A DNA stretch of 64,000 nt from Tetraselmis striata (taxonomy: Eukaryota; Chlorophyta; Chlorodendrophyceae; Chlorodendrales; Chlorodendraceae), in contig VCJN01003321.1 of the NCBI GenBank assembly GCA_006384855.1, positions 24,452-88,451 on the forward strand, written 5' to 3'. This document shows, in pieces, positions 54,341 through 64,000 of this stretch; the stretch's first letter is position 1, and each line of letters begins with the position of its first letter. Position numbers and translations under genes: made by a program. The notes under the pieces were generated by a model. It was not told where the DNA came from. It saw only the letters and a list, made by a program, of their open reading frames with translations, and searched no databases.

Positions 54341-54596
54341 TGAAGTGACATCCCACCCACCCACCGCCGCCTGGGCGGGCCCGACGACCGTCCTCGGCCC
54401 TCGGAATCGCGGGCCCTTCCTCCGCCTCCACCCCCGGCTGGGGATGGGGGCGGGGATCGTGCACGGGTGGCGCCTTGGTAGCCTTGGCCCCGCCCGTGCT
54501 GCCACTGCCGCGGAGGAGCAGTGTGAGCTGGACACCGGCGTCTTACGTCGTTGCTGGTCCGGTCAAGTCCCTGTTCGCTGTTCTTTGAGCACCCTC

Positions 54597-54821
54597 TGTT
54601 GGAATCTGCCCGATACCCTAGCACCGGCCGATACCCTAGCACCGGCCGGGCACATGTCCCGCGCGCCTTAGCGCGCGCGTGCCTGTCTCCGGCCCGCCGG
54701 GGGCTCTGCTTTCACTCTCTTCCTGTCCACAGTCCCCGCAGCTCGAGCCCGGCTCGCTGCTCCCACTGTAAGATGCTCCGAGCACTTCCACTCACCATCA
54801 CCTCCGCGGTTGAGCCGTTTA
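54597..54821 (+). repeat. Left LTR (225 bp)
   Basis: It includes a short internal duplication, cgataccctagcaccggc twice, near its start. It starts TG and ends TA rather than the canonical TG...CA. Confidence 0.85.
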
Positions 54822-55988
54822 GGTTATGGGCCCTCCCACGTCACGTGGGCGCGAGCGGGGTACAGGGAGAAGTCCGTGCGTTCGGCGCACGTCCGGAGTC
54901 GTTCGAAAAACGGCCGAGGCGGCTGCCACAAGGGCGCCGAAAACTAGCCCGCAAGGGGCGAGGGGTGCACGCTGAGCCTCCGGGGCCAGTACACAACCCT
55001 CCCGACACCGTATCGGGGTTCCGCCTACCGGCCCGAGTGAGCCAGCCTCCGGGGCTGCGCTCAACATACCGTATCGGGGTTCCGCCTACCGGCCCGAGAG
55101 AGCCAGCCTCCGGGGCTGCGCTCAACAGACAAGTCCCCGGGACTTTGTCGAACCACTGCTGTACTTAGCTTTTAGATTCAAACTTCAAAAATAGAATTCG
55201 AAAACACACCTTGCGTCGAGCCAGGCAGTCACACGTCGTGGTTCCACTAGCGATACCGGAGGCATACGGCGAAACGACCTGCGAGCCCGCTGGTGGCTTT
55301 TGCTTACTGGAGGGACCGCCGGACGACCGTCGCGGAGCTGCTGTGCGGACCCTTGGACCACGGACAGCGATAACGCAGTGGAGCGTTTCAGCGGAGCGCG
55401 TCGTTTCCCAGCCATCCAAGATCGGCGCAGCGAGAACCACACGCGAACCGCCCAGGCGCCTACCTACCCAGGTCCCGCCTATCACGTCCTGCCTGCCACC
55501 TTCGACGGAGTGAACGACCATTGTGGTGGTGCTGGCTACTCGCCGACCGCGCGTATGGGGCTAGCAACTGCGAGGCAGCACTGCTACTGGGTGCCAGCAG
55601 CTCAGCTACGAGCAGCCCGCCCCGTGCCGCCCCGCCTGCGCGTTGGCTACCAGCAGCTCGTGCTCAGCAGCCCCCCCGCTCGCGGAGAGGCTGCCAGAAG
55701 CATCTTGCGGAGCGCACTGTCCGGCATCGCACAGGGCATGAGGATGACGCCCTCGCGGCCTCATCACCAGCCAGCTCCGGCTCGCCAGCTCCACAGTGGG
55801 GCGACAGTACAGCATGGAGCAGTGCACGCGGAAGCGCGTTGCCCGGAAGCTATCAAGGATGTATAGAGTAGTCGCTATTAATTACTGCTGCTGTTCAGTA
55901 CTGTAGTATTAGCGCCAGATTCCGAATATTGTTCCAATTGCACACAGCGGTCAAGCGGAGATGACCCCCGTGTACAATTGAGGGGGGC

Positions 55989-56213
55989 TGTTGGAATCTG
56001 CCCGATACCCTAGCACCGGCCGATACCCTAGCACCGGCCGGGCACATGTCCCGCGCGCCTTAGCGCGCGCGTGCCTGTCTCCGGCCCGCCGGGGGCTCTG
56101 CTTTCACTCTCTTCCTGTCCACAGTCCCCGCAGCTCGAGCCCGGCTCGCTGCTCCCACTGTAAGATGCTCCGAGCACTTCCACTCACCATCACCTCCGCG
56201 GTTGAGCCGTTTA
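55989..56213 (+). repeat. Right LTR (225 bp)
   Basis: By eye it is identical to the left LTR. It is followed directly by the target duplication ccctc and then by the continuation of the host repeat. Confidence 0.85.
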
Positions 56214-56220
56214 CCCTCTC

Positions 56221-56900
56221 CCTTCCTGTCCTGTCGGCGCCTCCACATTACATTCGGCCTAGTGCCGCTATTGGAGTGGCCCGGGATGTTGTGCTGGGAA
56301 GGGAGTTCTACGTTTGGCGGAAGGGGACGCGACCGAGCTGGCGGCGGATCTGGCGCTGGGCGGAACAACGTGCGCTGGACACCGGCGTCTTACGTCGTTG
56401 CTGGTCCGGTCAAGTCCATGTTCGCTGTTCTTTGAGCACCCTCTCCCTTCCTGTCCTGTCGGCGCCTCCACATTACATTCGGCCTAGTGCCGCTATTGGA
56501 GTGGCCCGGGATGTTGTGCTGGGAAGGGAGTTCTACGTTTGGCGGAAGGGGACGCGACCGAGCTGGCGGCGGATCTGGCGCTAGGCGGAACAAAGCGCGC
56601 TGGACACCGGCGTCTTACGTCGTTGCTGGCCCGGTCGGCTCTGCATTCCCTACTCGTTGAGCACTTTCTCCCTTCCTGTCCTGTCGGCGCCTCCACATTA
56701 CATTCGGCCTAGTGCCGCTATTGGAGTGGCCCGGGATGTTGTGCTGGGGAAGGCGTTCTACGTTTGGCGGAAAAGGACGCGACCGAGCTGGCGGCGCATC
56801 TGGCGTTGGGTGGCATGCGTCTATTGCACGCCCGTGGCGCCCCGTTCTGGGTCGGACCCCCCCACTTCCGCTCCTTGCTGCGAGACCTCAACTTCGAAGC
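56221..56900 (+). repeat. 225-bp tandem repeat, about three units
   Basis: Unit starts at 56221, 56446 and 56671 (each ccttcctgtcctgtcggcgc) give a period of exactly 225 bp, or 75 codons, so any frame is preserved across units. The first two units are almost identical; the third has diverged at its end. Each contains LSAPPHYIRPSAAIGVARDV in one frame and EGDATELAADLALGG in another. Confidence 0.8.
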
Positions 56901-57150
56901 TCCTTTCCTGTCGGCGCCTTGCTTCACATTACATTCGGCCTAGTGCCGCTATTGGAGTGGCCCGGGATTGTGTGCTGGGGAGAGCGTCCCTACTGCGTGG
57001 AGCGGCGGCTGGCTGGTGGCGATGCCTGGTCGGAGGCTACCATGGCTGTTCCTGCCTCTGTTGGCCCGTAGCTGGATTTCCTTCTGGATTTCCTTCTGGA
57101 TTTCTGTGTGGATTTCTTGAATGTTGCGTCTAGCTCATGTAATCATATGA

Positions 57151-58317
57151 AGTCGCGACACTATGGAGCAGTAGTACAATGAACACTATGGACAGTACAA
57201 TGTACGTTTAACCAGGGTAAAACTGCTCGAGTATGAGGAATTCGCGATTCCGCGCGCAGATATACATGGCATGGGAATGCGTGGCGGGAATCCTAACTGC
57301 ATTTAGTACTTGATCACAGGGTAATTAACTCATTATTAATTAGCATCATTATTGAAGTCATCATCATTGTCATTATCGGATTAAATATACGTACTCGTGG
57401 CGATTGTTATAATTATCGGACGATTATCGGATTATTATCGTAGTTATTCGTTTGTGACTGCTGCTTGTTAACCCGTACAATATTGTGCTATGTGCGCATT
57501 TACCCGTACCAGCGAGGCAATCCAGTCATGCGAATTATTGTTCATATAATAACGCATACAATGATGCACAAAATCTAAACATTACTACAAAATTATGGCA
57601 CGCGAACATAAATAACCTTTCTCAGCGCTATCTTGCATAACATAATAGTTATCGTTCACAACATGACTCCTCCCTCATTAACAGGTTGAAACCCCTAAAT
57701 GCTCCAACAAACCTACCCGCTGACAGCATGAACCCCGCATATCCCGTACAGGTATAGGTACGGTACCGACGCTTGGTAAAACTTCCCCCGCCACAGCGGC
57801 TTGACCTGGCGACGCGATCCAGCGCCAATAGCACGACCCAGACGGGGTGCCGGGGATGTGCTCACAGACAGAAGCGCAAGCCTGTTCAGAAGGCGAAGTT
57901 GTCGCAAGGTGGGTGCAGCTCAGCCTCCCCGCTGCTTTCGACAACAGCGAGAGTTGCTCTGGTGAACCAACCTACCCCCCCTCCAACGCTATCCCGACAC
58001 TATCTCGACATCTCATATCTCCGTGCGCAATCCTCCTTACCGCCGGTACCCTCCCGCGAGCTGTTCACTCTTGCTGTGTATATTGCGTCTTGACACAACG
58101 TTGTGCTTGTTATGCTTGACAGGAATCTTCGAGGCAGCCACCCCTGCCCTTGCCCAGTGAGCAACAGGGCCGGTGCTTGCCCGCTAGAGCAGGCACGGGC
58201 TGCCTGTTCCGTTCTCATAGCTAGTATCTCGGAGCCGGCACCTCGTCCGTTTCGTTTCTATCCACACGTCTGCCTTGGGCTCTGTATAGGCATATCAGCG
58301 AAATAGCCCGAGTTGAA
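57151..58317. other. Intergenic, AT-rich region upstream of the kinase gene
   Basis: AT-rich (57300-57700) and then GC-richer toward the kinase start. It probably contains the kinase promoter and 5' UTR. A weak frame at 57773-58093 has no motif. No gene is supported. Confidence 0.35.
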
Positions 58318-59999
58318 ATGGAAAACTACGATGTTCCGCTCGTGAAAGCGCTGGAACAGTCTTATATGGCGGACGGTGACTCCTTTGCCGTAAATGCTAC
58401 TGATGTCGAGCTCGCGGTGGACGGCGGGAATCTGGCCAAGAAGGATGCTGGGGAAAACCAGCAGCTGTCGGTGCTTGTGCGTGCAGCTGGCACCTATGAG
58501 CACGGCGGAAAGCCCACATCGCTGCGTGGGCTCGCTCGTTTACTCGCGTCGATGACAAACATATCCGCGCGTGACGTGGAGCCACTGAACCTCGTTGGGA
58601 AGGGCTCGTACTCCGTGGTATACAGAAGCTACCTCAAGCACCCGAGTTCCGGAACTCGACGAACGGTGGCGATCAAGAGGCCTCGAGCCAAAACGGCGAA
58701 CAACCTGGACAACATGACATTCTTCTGTGAGGAGGGAGTGCTCATGAAAATGCTAGATCACAGGTAATCAAGTAATTTGCGAGATGTGGCAGTAGTCACA
58801 GCTAGTGCGGCTTCGATCTTAGACGTGCCCGGGCTCGACCTCGGGAGCTTGAGCAACTGAGCGAAGTCGTACGGATAATTGGGCCGAACATCAATGCAAG
58901 TTTGTTGTGGGATGGCCGTCGATGATGGTATCGAATGCCGGATGTCAAAAAGTATCGAATGTCACCGAAACAGGGATTGACATACTCTATTGTGCCCTCG
59001 AAACGCAGGGCCATCGTGAAGGCATATGGATTCGGCGGCGAAGCTTCGCTAATACCTGCGGAGCAACTGAGCCAGGCATTCATTGTGGAAGAATACCTAT
59101 CCGGCGGGACACTGCTTGAGTTACTGGAGAGCACTGCGGCTCACAAGGCAGTTTCATACACTTTGGCAGATGCATTTCGCTGGATGGTTGATGCAGCAGA
59201 TGCCATCCACTACCTTCACTCCATGCAGCCTGGGATGGTGATCCACCGAGACATCAAGCCAGACAACATGTTGCTAGATCACCGGACACCTGGCCAAGCC
59301 AAAGTTAAACTGACAGACTTTGGTCTCCATAGAGTCATTGCTCGCAAGACTGGTATGCCGTCTTCAATTTTGGAGAGAGACATTCTATCGGCGGACACAA
59401 ATCGCGGCGCGATCTGCGCCAATGCAACAGGGGAATCGTACAAGCTAACTGGGGGCACCGGAAGCGTTATGTACATGGCACCGGGTACGATCATCGGCGC
59501 TGGTGAAGTCTCCTGCATAGTTGGTGGCAATTTGCGTTTTATACCATGTGGGAACTGACATCCGTGACCCTTATGTCTGCTTGCAGAGGTGATGCAGAAG
59601 GTGTGCTACAACGAGAAGGTGGACGTGTTTGCCTTTGCTGTTGTCATGTACGAAATGTTCTCAGGCATTCTGCTGCGGAATCTGTACATTTCGGACAAGG
59701 ACAAGAGCTGTGCGTACCGCCGCTACGCAACACGCGTAAATTCTGGCTGGCGCCCGCCGATGCCTGTGGAGTGGCCTGATGGCCTGCGGGATCTGATTGC
59801 AGACTGCTGGTCCCAGCAGCCAGAGTGCCGCCCTCCGATGCAGGAAGTCCTGCAGCGACTGCAAGCTCTGCAGAAAACCCTGCTTACATCCAGAGGCAAC
59901 TGGTCCAGTCGACTGAAAAACTCGAGCAGTGGCCATACATCAAATGGCATCCCAAGCTTCTTTCTCAGTGCCATGGAGCGGTTCTGTTGCCTGCGTTGA
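58318..59999 (+). CDS. Protein kinase, TKL-like, three exons
   Basis: Exons 58318-58763, 59009-59484 and 59587-59999 join in frame to 444 residues. The first junction completes DHR-AIVKAYGF (CACAG/GGCC); the second splits the APE codon so that YMAP-E-VMQKVCYNEKVDVF is restored (donor gtacga, acceptor ttgcag). Residues about 98-400 are the kinase domain: glycine loop GKGSYSVVY, VAIKRP lysine, IVEEYLSGGTLLELL hinge, HRDIKPDN catalytic loop, TDFGLHRV, GTGSVMYMAPE, and DVFAFAVVMYEMFSG in subdomain IX, with CWSQQPECRPPM near the end. HRDIKPDN predicts Ser/Thr specificity, while the C-lobe is TKL/Raf-like. The 90-residue N-terminus is acidic with no known domain. Substrate is unknown. Confidence 0.9.
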
Positions 60000-61020
60000 T
60001 CAGGTGCTGGAAAATAAACTTACTGTGTAATTGTATAGCCATTCGTAGAAAAACTGAGATGAAGCAATACTTCCTGTTTTAATATACTTTGTCACTCTGT
60101 CCCAGCCACAGCAGCAGTCTGTCCAATATGTCACACTCCTCACCCCTGCAATCATCGCTAGCAACATATTCTTCCGTGTCCCTCGCCACATGTAATGTGC
60201 CCATTCCCATGTGCTATTTAATTTGTAGAACCGGTGAGAATTTGTCACTCAGACCACAATAAATTTAGCTGACTAATAAACTCTGTAATTAACAATCATA
60301 TGGTTTACAACGAATGCGCTACGAGTACCCGTACCAATATAATGAATACAATGAATATTCAATATAATGAATGGGGTATGTGTGCAAGCACCTTTTGAAG
60401 AGTTTCAGAGTGAAGGAGGGGGAAAGGGGGGGGGGGGCATTTTGCCTTTCTGGAGCGATATTTACCAGTAAGGATGCTAACACCGGCTGCTTTTAATGTA
60501 AACGGTGCTCCCAAAACATTACATGGCACAGATGATGATGATCGACAAAACCAGCATTGTGTGGTGTGCGCCCCATCATCAGAACATCCATGTAACGGGA
60601 TGGAGGTAGTTTCTACGACTCCCCAAATCCAAGGAGACCGATATGCTGCTGATATAATGGCGGTACCCGTGAGAGTTAGTTAGCCGATGTGATCTACCTA
60701 TTAAAGGAATATAAAGAATTATTCAGAATTGATATTATTTCGCGACTTGGTTTAGTTGGTTGATTAGCCACTGCTATTATCAGTAAACGTACTGCCTGTA
60801 AGCGTACCGGTATTATTTAGTTAGACGACGGCTAGCTTTATATTAATGTATGTAGCCGTAGTTGCGCCGTTCCGTCGTCGTTGCGTCGTTTGGTGATGCT
60901 GACCGCGGCCGACACTACAGGTATCTCCATACCAGTAGGACGTCGTGGTAAGCGACGGCCAATTTATTGTTTGGCGTATTATTAACCATTATTTAAAATC
61001 TTCACCATTTACAGTCGCGG
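60000..61020. other. Intergenic region
   Basis: It contains the kinase 3' UTR (a TGTAA-type signal, gtgtaat, near 60025), an AT-rich segment (60240-60370), a short G tract at 60427-60437, and no supported exon. The short frame at 60474-60683 lacks motifs. Confidence 0.35.
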
Positions 61021-64000
61021 ATGGAGGCTTATACTAATACCCATGTTGCAGTAGTTAAACCACCATTGCACGCTGTTGATAGGTCGCTATACCCGTACAT
61101 ACCAGGGGTTAGACCCCTGCCCGTACAGGTACGGGTACCCGTAGCTCACGACGGGCGGTGGAAGGGCGGCTGGAAAAGGTCACCCGCGCACGCGCGCGTG
61201 AGTCGTTTCGAAAACCGCCATCCGAACGAGCTGATGCGCATCCGCGCGGCCAGCCAGTTTTCCTCCGCAACTACACCGCCACTACGAGCGCGAGGGATTC
61301 GGGCAAGCCCCCGCACACCCACGCACACACCGCGTGTGGATTCCACACAGCAGCTTTTGCGGCGATACCCGCCCCCGCTGGCTTTGTGTCACCTGCGGGC
61401 AGCGCAACTGTCGCGTTGCTATGAGGTTGCCACACGTTCGTCACCGTCACGCTGAACTGTCCGCCGAGAAGGGGCCGCAGGGCGTGAGCGTGCAAGTTGC
61501 ATCACCACCGCCTCAAGCTCCATGCACGGTCACCCAGCCATCCGGACGGCAGGCGGGGCCAAACCGCCGTCATGAAGGAGGCGCATGCAATTCCCAGTGG
61601 GCCCACGGGACATCCGCGCAATGGTGGGGCCGTCGGTCGTTCATGTTTCTGTCGACGGGCTTCGTCGCGCTGCAGGTACGATGGTCTGCCCAGCGTGGCA
61701 GTGCCCCTTGTCTTGATGCCTGGAAAGGGGGTAAGCCGGACCTGGCATCATTCCTTTTGCCCGTGATATTGTGGGGGCCTGTTTCACTGACCTTTCACCT
61801 CGGCCCGGGCAGCTGCTTCTGCTGTACTACATGGTGCAGTCCCATCACGACAACTTGATCCGCATGGAGAGCAAAGTAGTGACCGACTTGAATCAAGACG
61901 CTGCAGACGCCTGGGGTGTATGTGCCCATCCCTACAAAGAAGCAGCTATTGATGAAGCCCCCGCCACGATCCGGGGTACTGCGACGCCATGCCTGCGCCC
62001 TCCCATGCAGACCGTGGTGGTTGTGCCAGAGAGGCAGTATTCAAGTCTCTGTGTATGTATGGCATTTTCGTGCAGCGGAACCCCCCAAGCAGAGAAAGTG
62101 GAGCCACGCATGCTGCTGGGAAGGCAGGGGAGGCTGGTGCACTGGATGCAGGGATACCAACTCCGCAGAAGCTGTCCCCGGATGAACTGCGAGCATGGGC
62201 AAGCGCGCTCAATCAGGAGCAGCACATCCTCAACAGGTTTGCTGGCATCATAATACACATCCACAGTAACAGTCCATTGGGGCATCCAGGCACTCGTGGT
62301 TGGCTTGCCAGGCCTGCAGCTGTTGTCTGATTGCTTATTGGATGGCTGATTCGAATGTCTCTCCCCCCCCCCCCCCCCCCCAATACCACAATCACCATCA
62401 CTCGCTTCTCTGTGTCCCCATTGGTTGAACAACAGTGCACGGTTTTCCTCCAGGGATGTTCAAATTGTGATCATGGTGCAGGTATGTGTGGCATCAAATG
62501 ATATCTGTTGCATGCCATGGTGTTTTTCAGGAACCTGCTGCCTGGGTGCTCACTGACGCATCCCACAACGTGACGTCCAGGTGCACTCCAGAGCCGACGC
62601 TCTGCAACGCCTCCTGCACTCTCTGAGTAACGTCCGGGGCATCGAATCGGCCCTGCTCGTCATCAGCTGTGACATGTACCTGGAAGAGATCATGCAGATC
62701 ATCGAGGGCGTGAAGTTCTGCCAGGTCCGCACGCCATGCGGTGGTTGCTGGTGTGTCCGCCACGGTTGCGCAGGGAGTATTAAAAGCAACGGCCCATTAA
62801 TCGCAGGTGCTGCCGATATTCTTCCCATTCTCCAGTCAGCTTTACCCAGAAAGCTTCCCTGGCACGGACCCAAGTGATTGCTCCAGAGACACGATACAGC
62901 GAAACGTATGCCACCATTGCCCTGCCTATGCCCCCCCCCTCTCTGTTCCTGGGAGCTGCCTGGCAGGGCGCGGTTTCACTCTACCTTAGGCAATCTGTGA
63001 TGACAGGGCTGTGTGGGGGACCCAGACAAGTACGGACATTTCCGGAGGCTGCCCTTCACCGCCATCAAGCATCACTGGTGGTGGAAACTGAACTTGTGTT
63101 CAGTGGCAAGCTCCGCGGGGTGGTCCCTGAGCGCACCGCGCGTCTTGCTTCTGGAAGAGGACTACTTGGTATGCCATGCCCACAGGCCATTTCGCCTTCG
63201 CGTTTGCTCTGTGTTGCATGGGCCAGCACTGCGTGCGTGAGTCTCTGCTTGTGGTCCTAGGTCTTCTTTTTGTCTGGCTGGGAAAGACGCATTTATTTCT
63301 GGCTAGCGCTGCACTTTGGTCGCTCGTGATCGGCAATGCTGTGTGTATGTCATACTTAAACGTGGCCTATGCGGTTCCCGTGGCGAGCTCAGGTTTCTCC
63401 AGATGTGCTGCCAAACATTGAGAGGGCTGATGCTCTGAGGGCTCAAGCTCCGCAAGTGGATTCATCTCCCTGGGCACATACTTCACGGAAAAGACGCGCC
63501 TCTGCAGTCCGAGTTTTCGCTCTTGGGCAATCACACAACCGCATACGCAGCGGTGAACACTTTGTATCCGCAGCAGCAACATGGGCATGGTGGTCGACCC
63601 ACGCTGTTTGGAGCAAAGCTGCTATGCCTGCGCTGATACCTTCTTGCACATGGGACGACTACAACTGGGACTGGACCATCCAGGTGTGGTGCGCCAGCCC
63701 GGACGCGTCCTGTGTATGCTGGCCGTTCTGGACGCCGCGATGTGTCATGCATATGAGTTCCTGCTCATGGCGGTGTGCTTTTTGTTTTGGGCGTTTGCAG
63801 GCGCTGCAGGCAGCCTGCCATCCATGGGCGTGATCCATGTCCTGCAGCTGAGCTCAGGCAGGGTGTTCCATTGCTGGTTGGATGCTCCGGGGTACACCAA
63901 CTCCGCCCCCGCTTGCCGACAGCGGTCTCGCGATCTACGAGCAGCAGCTGGAGATCATGAAGCAGATGGAGCCGCCGGCATCGGTGCTCCGCGTGCCATC
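61021..64000 (+). CDS. MGAT2: GnT-II (alpha-1,6-mannosyl-glycoprotein 2-beta-GlcNAc transferase), partial
   Basis: Golgi type II glycosyltransferase of complex N-glycan assembly. A probable stem segment is LLLLYYMVQSHHDNLIRMES (about 61815). Catalytic-domain exons: VHSRADALQRLLHSLSNVRG with IESALLVISCDMYLEEIM (62580-62722); PIFFPFSSQLYPESFPGTDP (about 62810-62872), the most diagnostic GnT-II motif; DPDKYGHFRRLPFTAIKHHW and RVLLLEEDYL with the metal-binding acidic motif (63017-63168); VSPDVLPNIERADALRAQ (63391); NMGMVVDPRCLEQSCYACAD (about 63578-63640); and WDDYNWDWTIQ (about 63651-63683). The last two are in different frames with one extra T near 63644. The gene runs off the window. The start exon is not resolved; ATG 61021 is only the left limit. 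An intron near 62364 carries a C17 tract. Confidence 0.8.

Larger units (their letters stand above)
54597..56213 (+). mobile_element. Complete small non-autonomous LTR retroelement (TRIM-like)
   Basis: Two 225-bp direct repeats (54597-54821 and 55989-56213) begin TGTTGGAATC, end GAGCCGTTTA and look identical by eye. They are flanked by the 5-bp duplication ccctc (54592-54596 and 56214-56218). A purine-rich tract, attgaggggggc, lies immediately before the right LTR, as expected of a polypurine tract. The 1167-bp interior has no gag-pol coding and contains a 61-bp tandem duplication (55007-55067 and 55068-55128). Orientation (+) follows from the polypurine tract. The primer-binding site was not identified. 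Identical LTRs imply a recent insertion, which would need RT and integrase in trans. Confidence 0.85.
54341..57150 (+). repeat. Unidentified repeat family X, copy 2, split by an LTR element
   Basis: The leader 54341-54596 matches 45995-46250. It is interrupted by the LTR element 54597-56213 and resumes at 56214 with a 225-bp unit repeated about three times (56221, 56446, 56671) and a partial fourth near 56900. The 3' end (57060-57150), with repeated ggatttccttct and gatttcttgaatgttgcg, matches 46665-46720. Confidence 0.7.

Noticed and set aside
60474..60683. Short open frame as a small gene
   Set aside because: No motif, unremarkable composition and no splice signals in an AT-rich spacer.

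Overview
The window looks like nuclear DNA of a green alga (chlorophyte or prasinophyte grade; the exact lineage cannot be set from sequence alone). It is GC-rich. Its genes are split into short exons with GT-AG introns. It encodes plastid-type proteins (malonyl-CoA:ACP transacylase, a BFN/DUF151-UVR nuclease, an ankyrin protein of plastid type) beside ordinary eukaryotic proteins (ePHD-AAA ATPase, Upf1-like R3H helicase, a TKL-like kinase, GnT-II). Homopolymer G/C tracts of about 10-25 nt recur throughout. I saw no prokaryotic operon, CRISPR array or rRNA.

Layout. 1-4.2 kb: a conserved unknown membrane-type gene (+) and the BFN-UVR nuclease (-). 5.3-8.5 kb: a tyrosine-recombinase (YR) retroelement-like unit with split direct repeats. 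10.2-13.2 kb: a decayed YR copy joined to a 5'-truncated non-LTR retroelement. 13.6-14.4 kb: a weak candidate gene. 16.1-19.8 kb: FabD and an ankyrin gene, both (-), spaced so closely that they may be one transcript or a fusion. 20.4-23.6 kb: a second near-full YR element (-). 23.85-24.84 kb: a Harbinger-like MITE. 25.4-27.4 kb: a non-coding element with the same split-repeat architecture as the YR family. 28.3-29.7 kb: a decayed pogo-like transposase. 30.5-39.9 kb: a large ePHD-AAA ATPase gene (+). 40-41 kb: an unknown (-) gene. 41.5-45.7 kb: a second non-LTR fragment nested in an older repeat, a degenerate tandem array and a fourth, decayed YR copy. 46.0-46.7 and 54.3-57.2 kb: two copies of an unidentified repeat family, the second split by a complete small LTR element. 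47.3-52.6 kb: an IGHMBP2-like R3H helicase (+). 52.8-53.6 kb: a small helical protein (-). 58.3-60.0 kb: a three-exon kinase. 61-64 kb: GnT-II (MGAT2), cut by the window edge.

The main novelty is the YR family. It has intact gag-like and YR reading frames, A1-ORFs-B1-A2-B2 split direct repeats, and no reverse transcriptase. The two ORFs are in the same frame, separated only by a UGA codon in the context UGA-CGG, and the second ORF has no usable AUG near its start. This suggests a gag-YR fusion made by stop-codon readthrough. The nested insertions (LINE in repeat, LTR element in repeat) leave clean target-site duplications and, in one case, an empty-site homologue elsewhere in the window.
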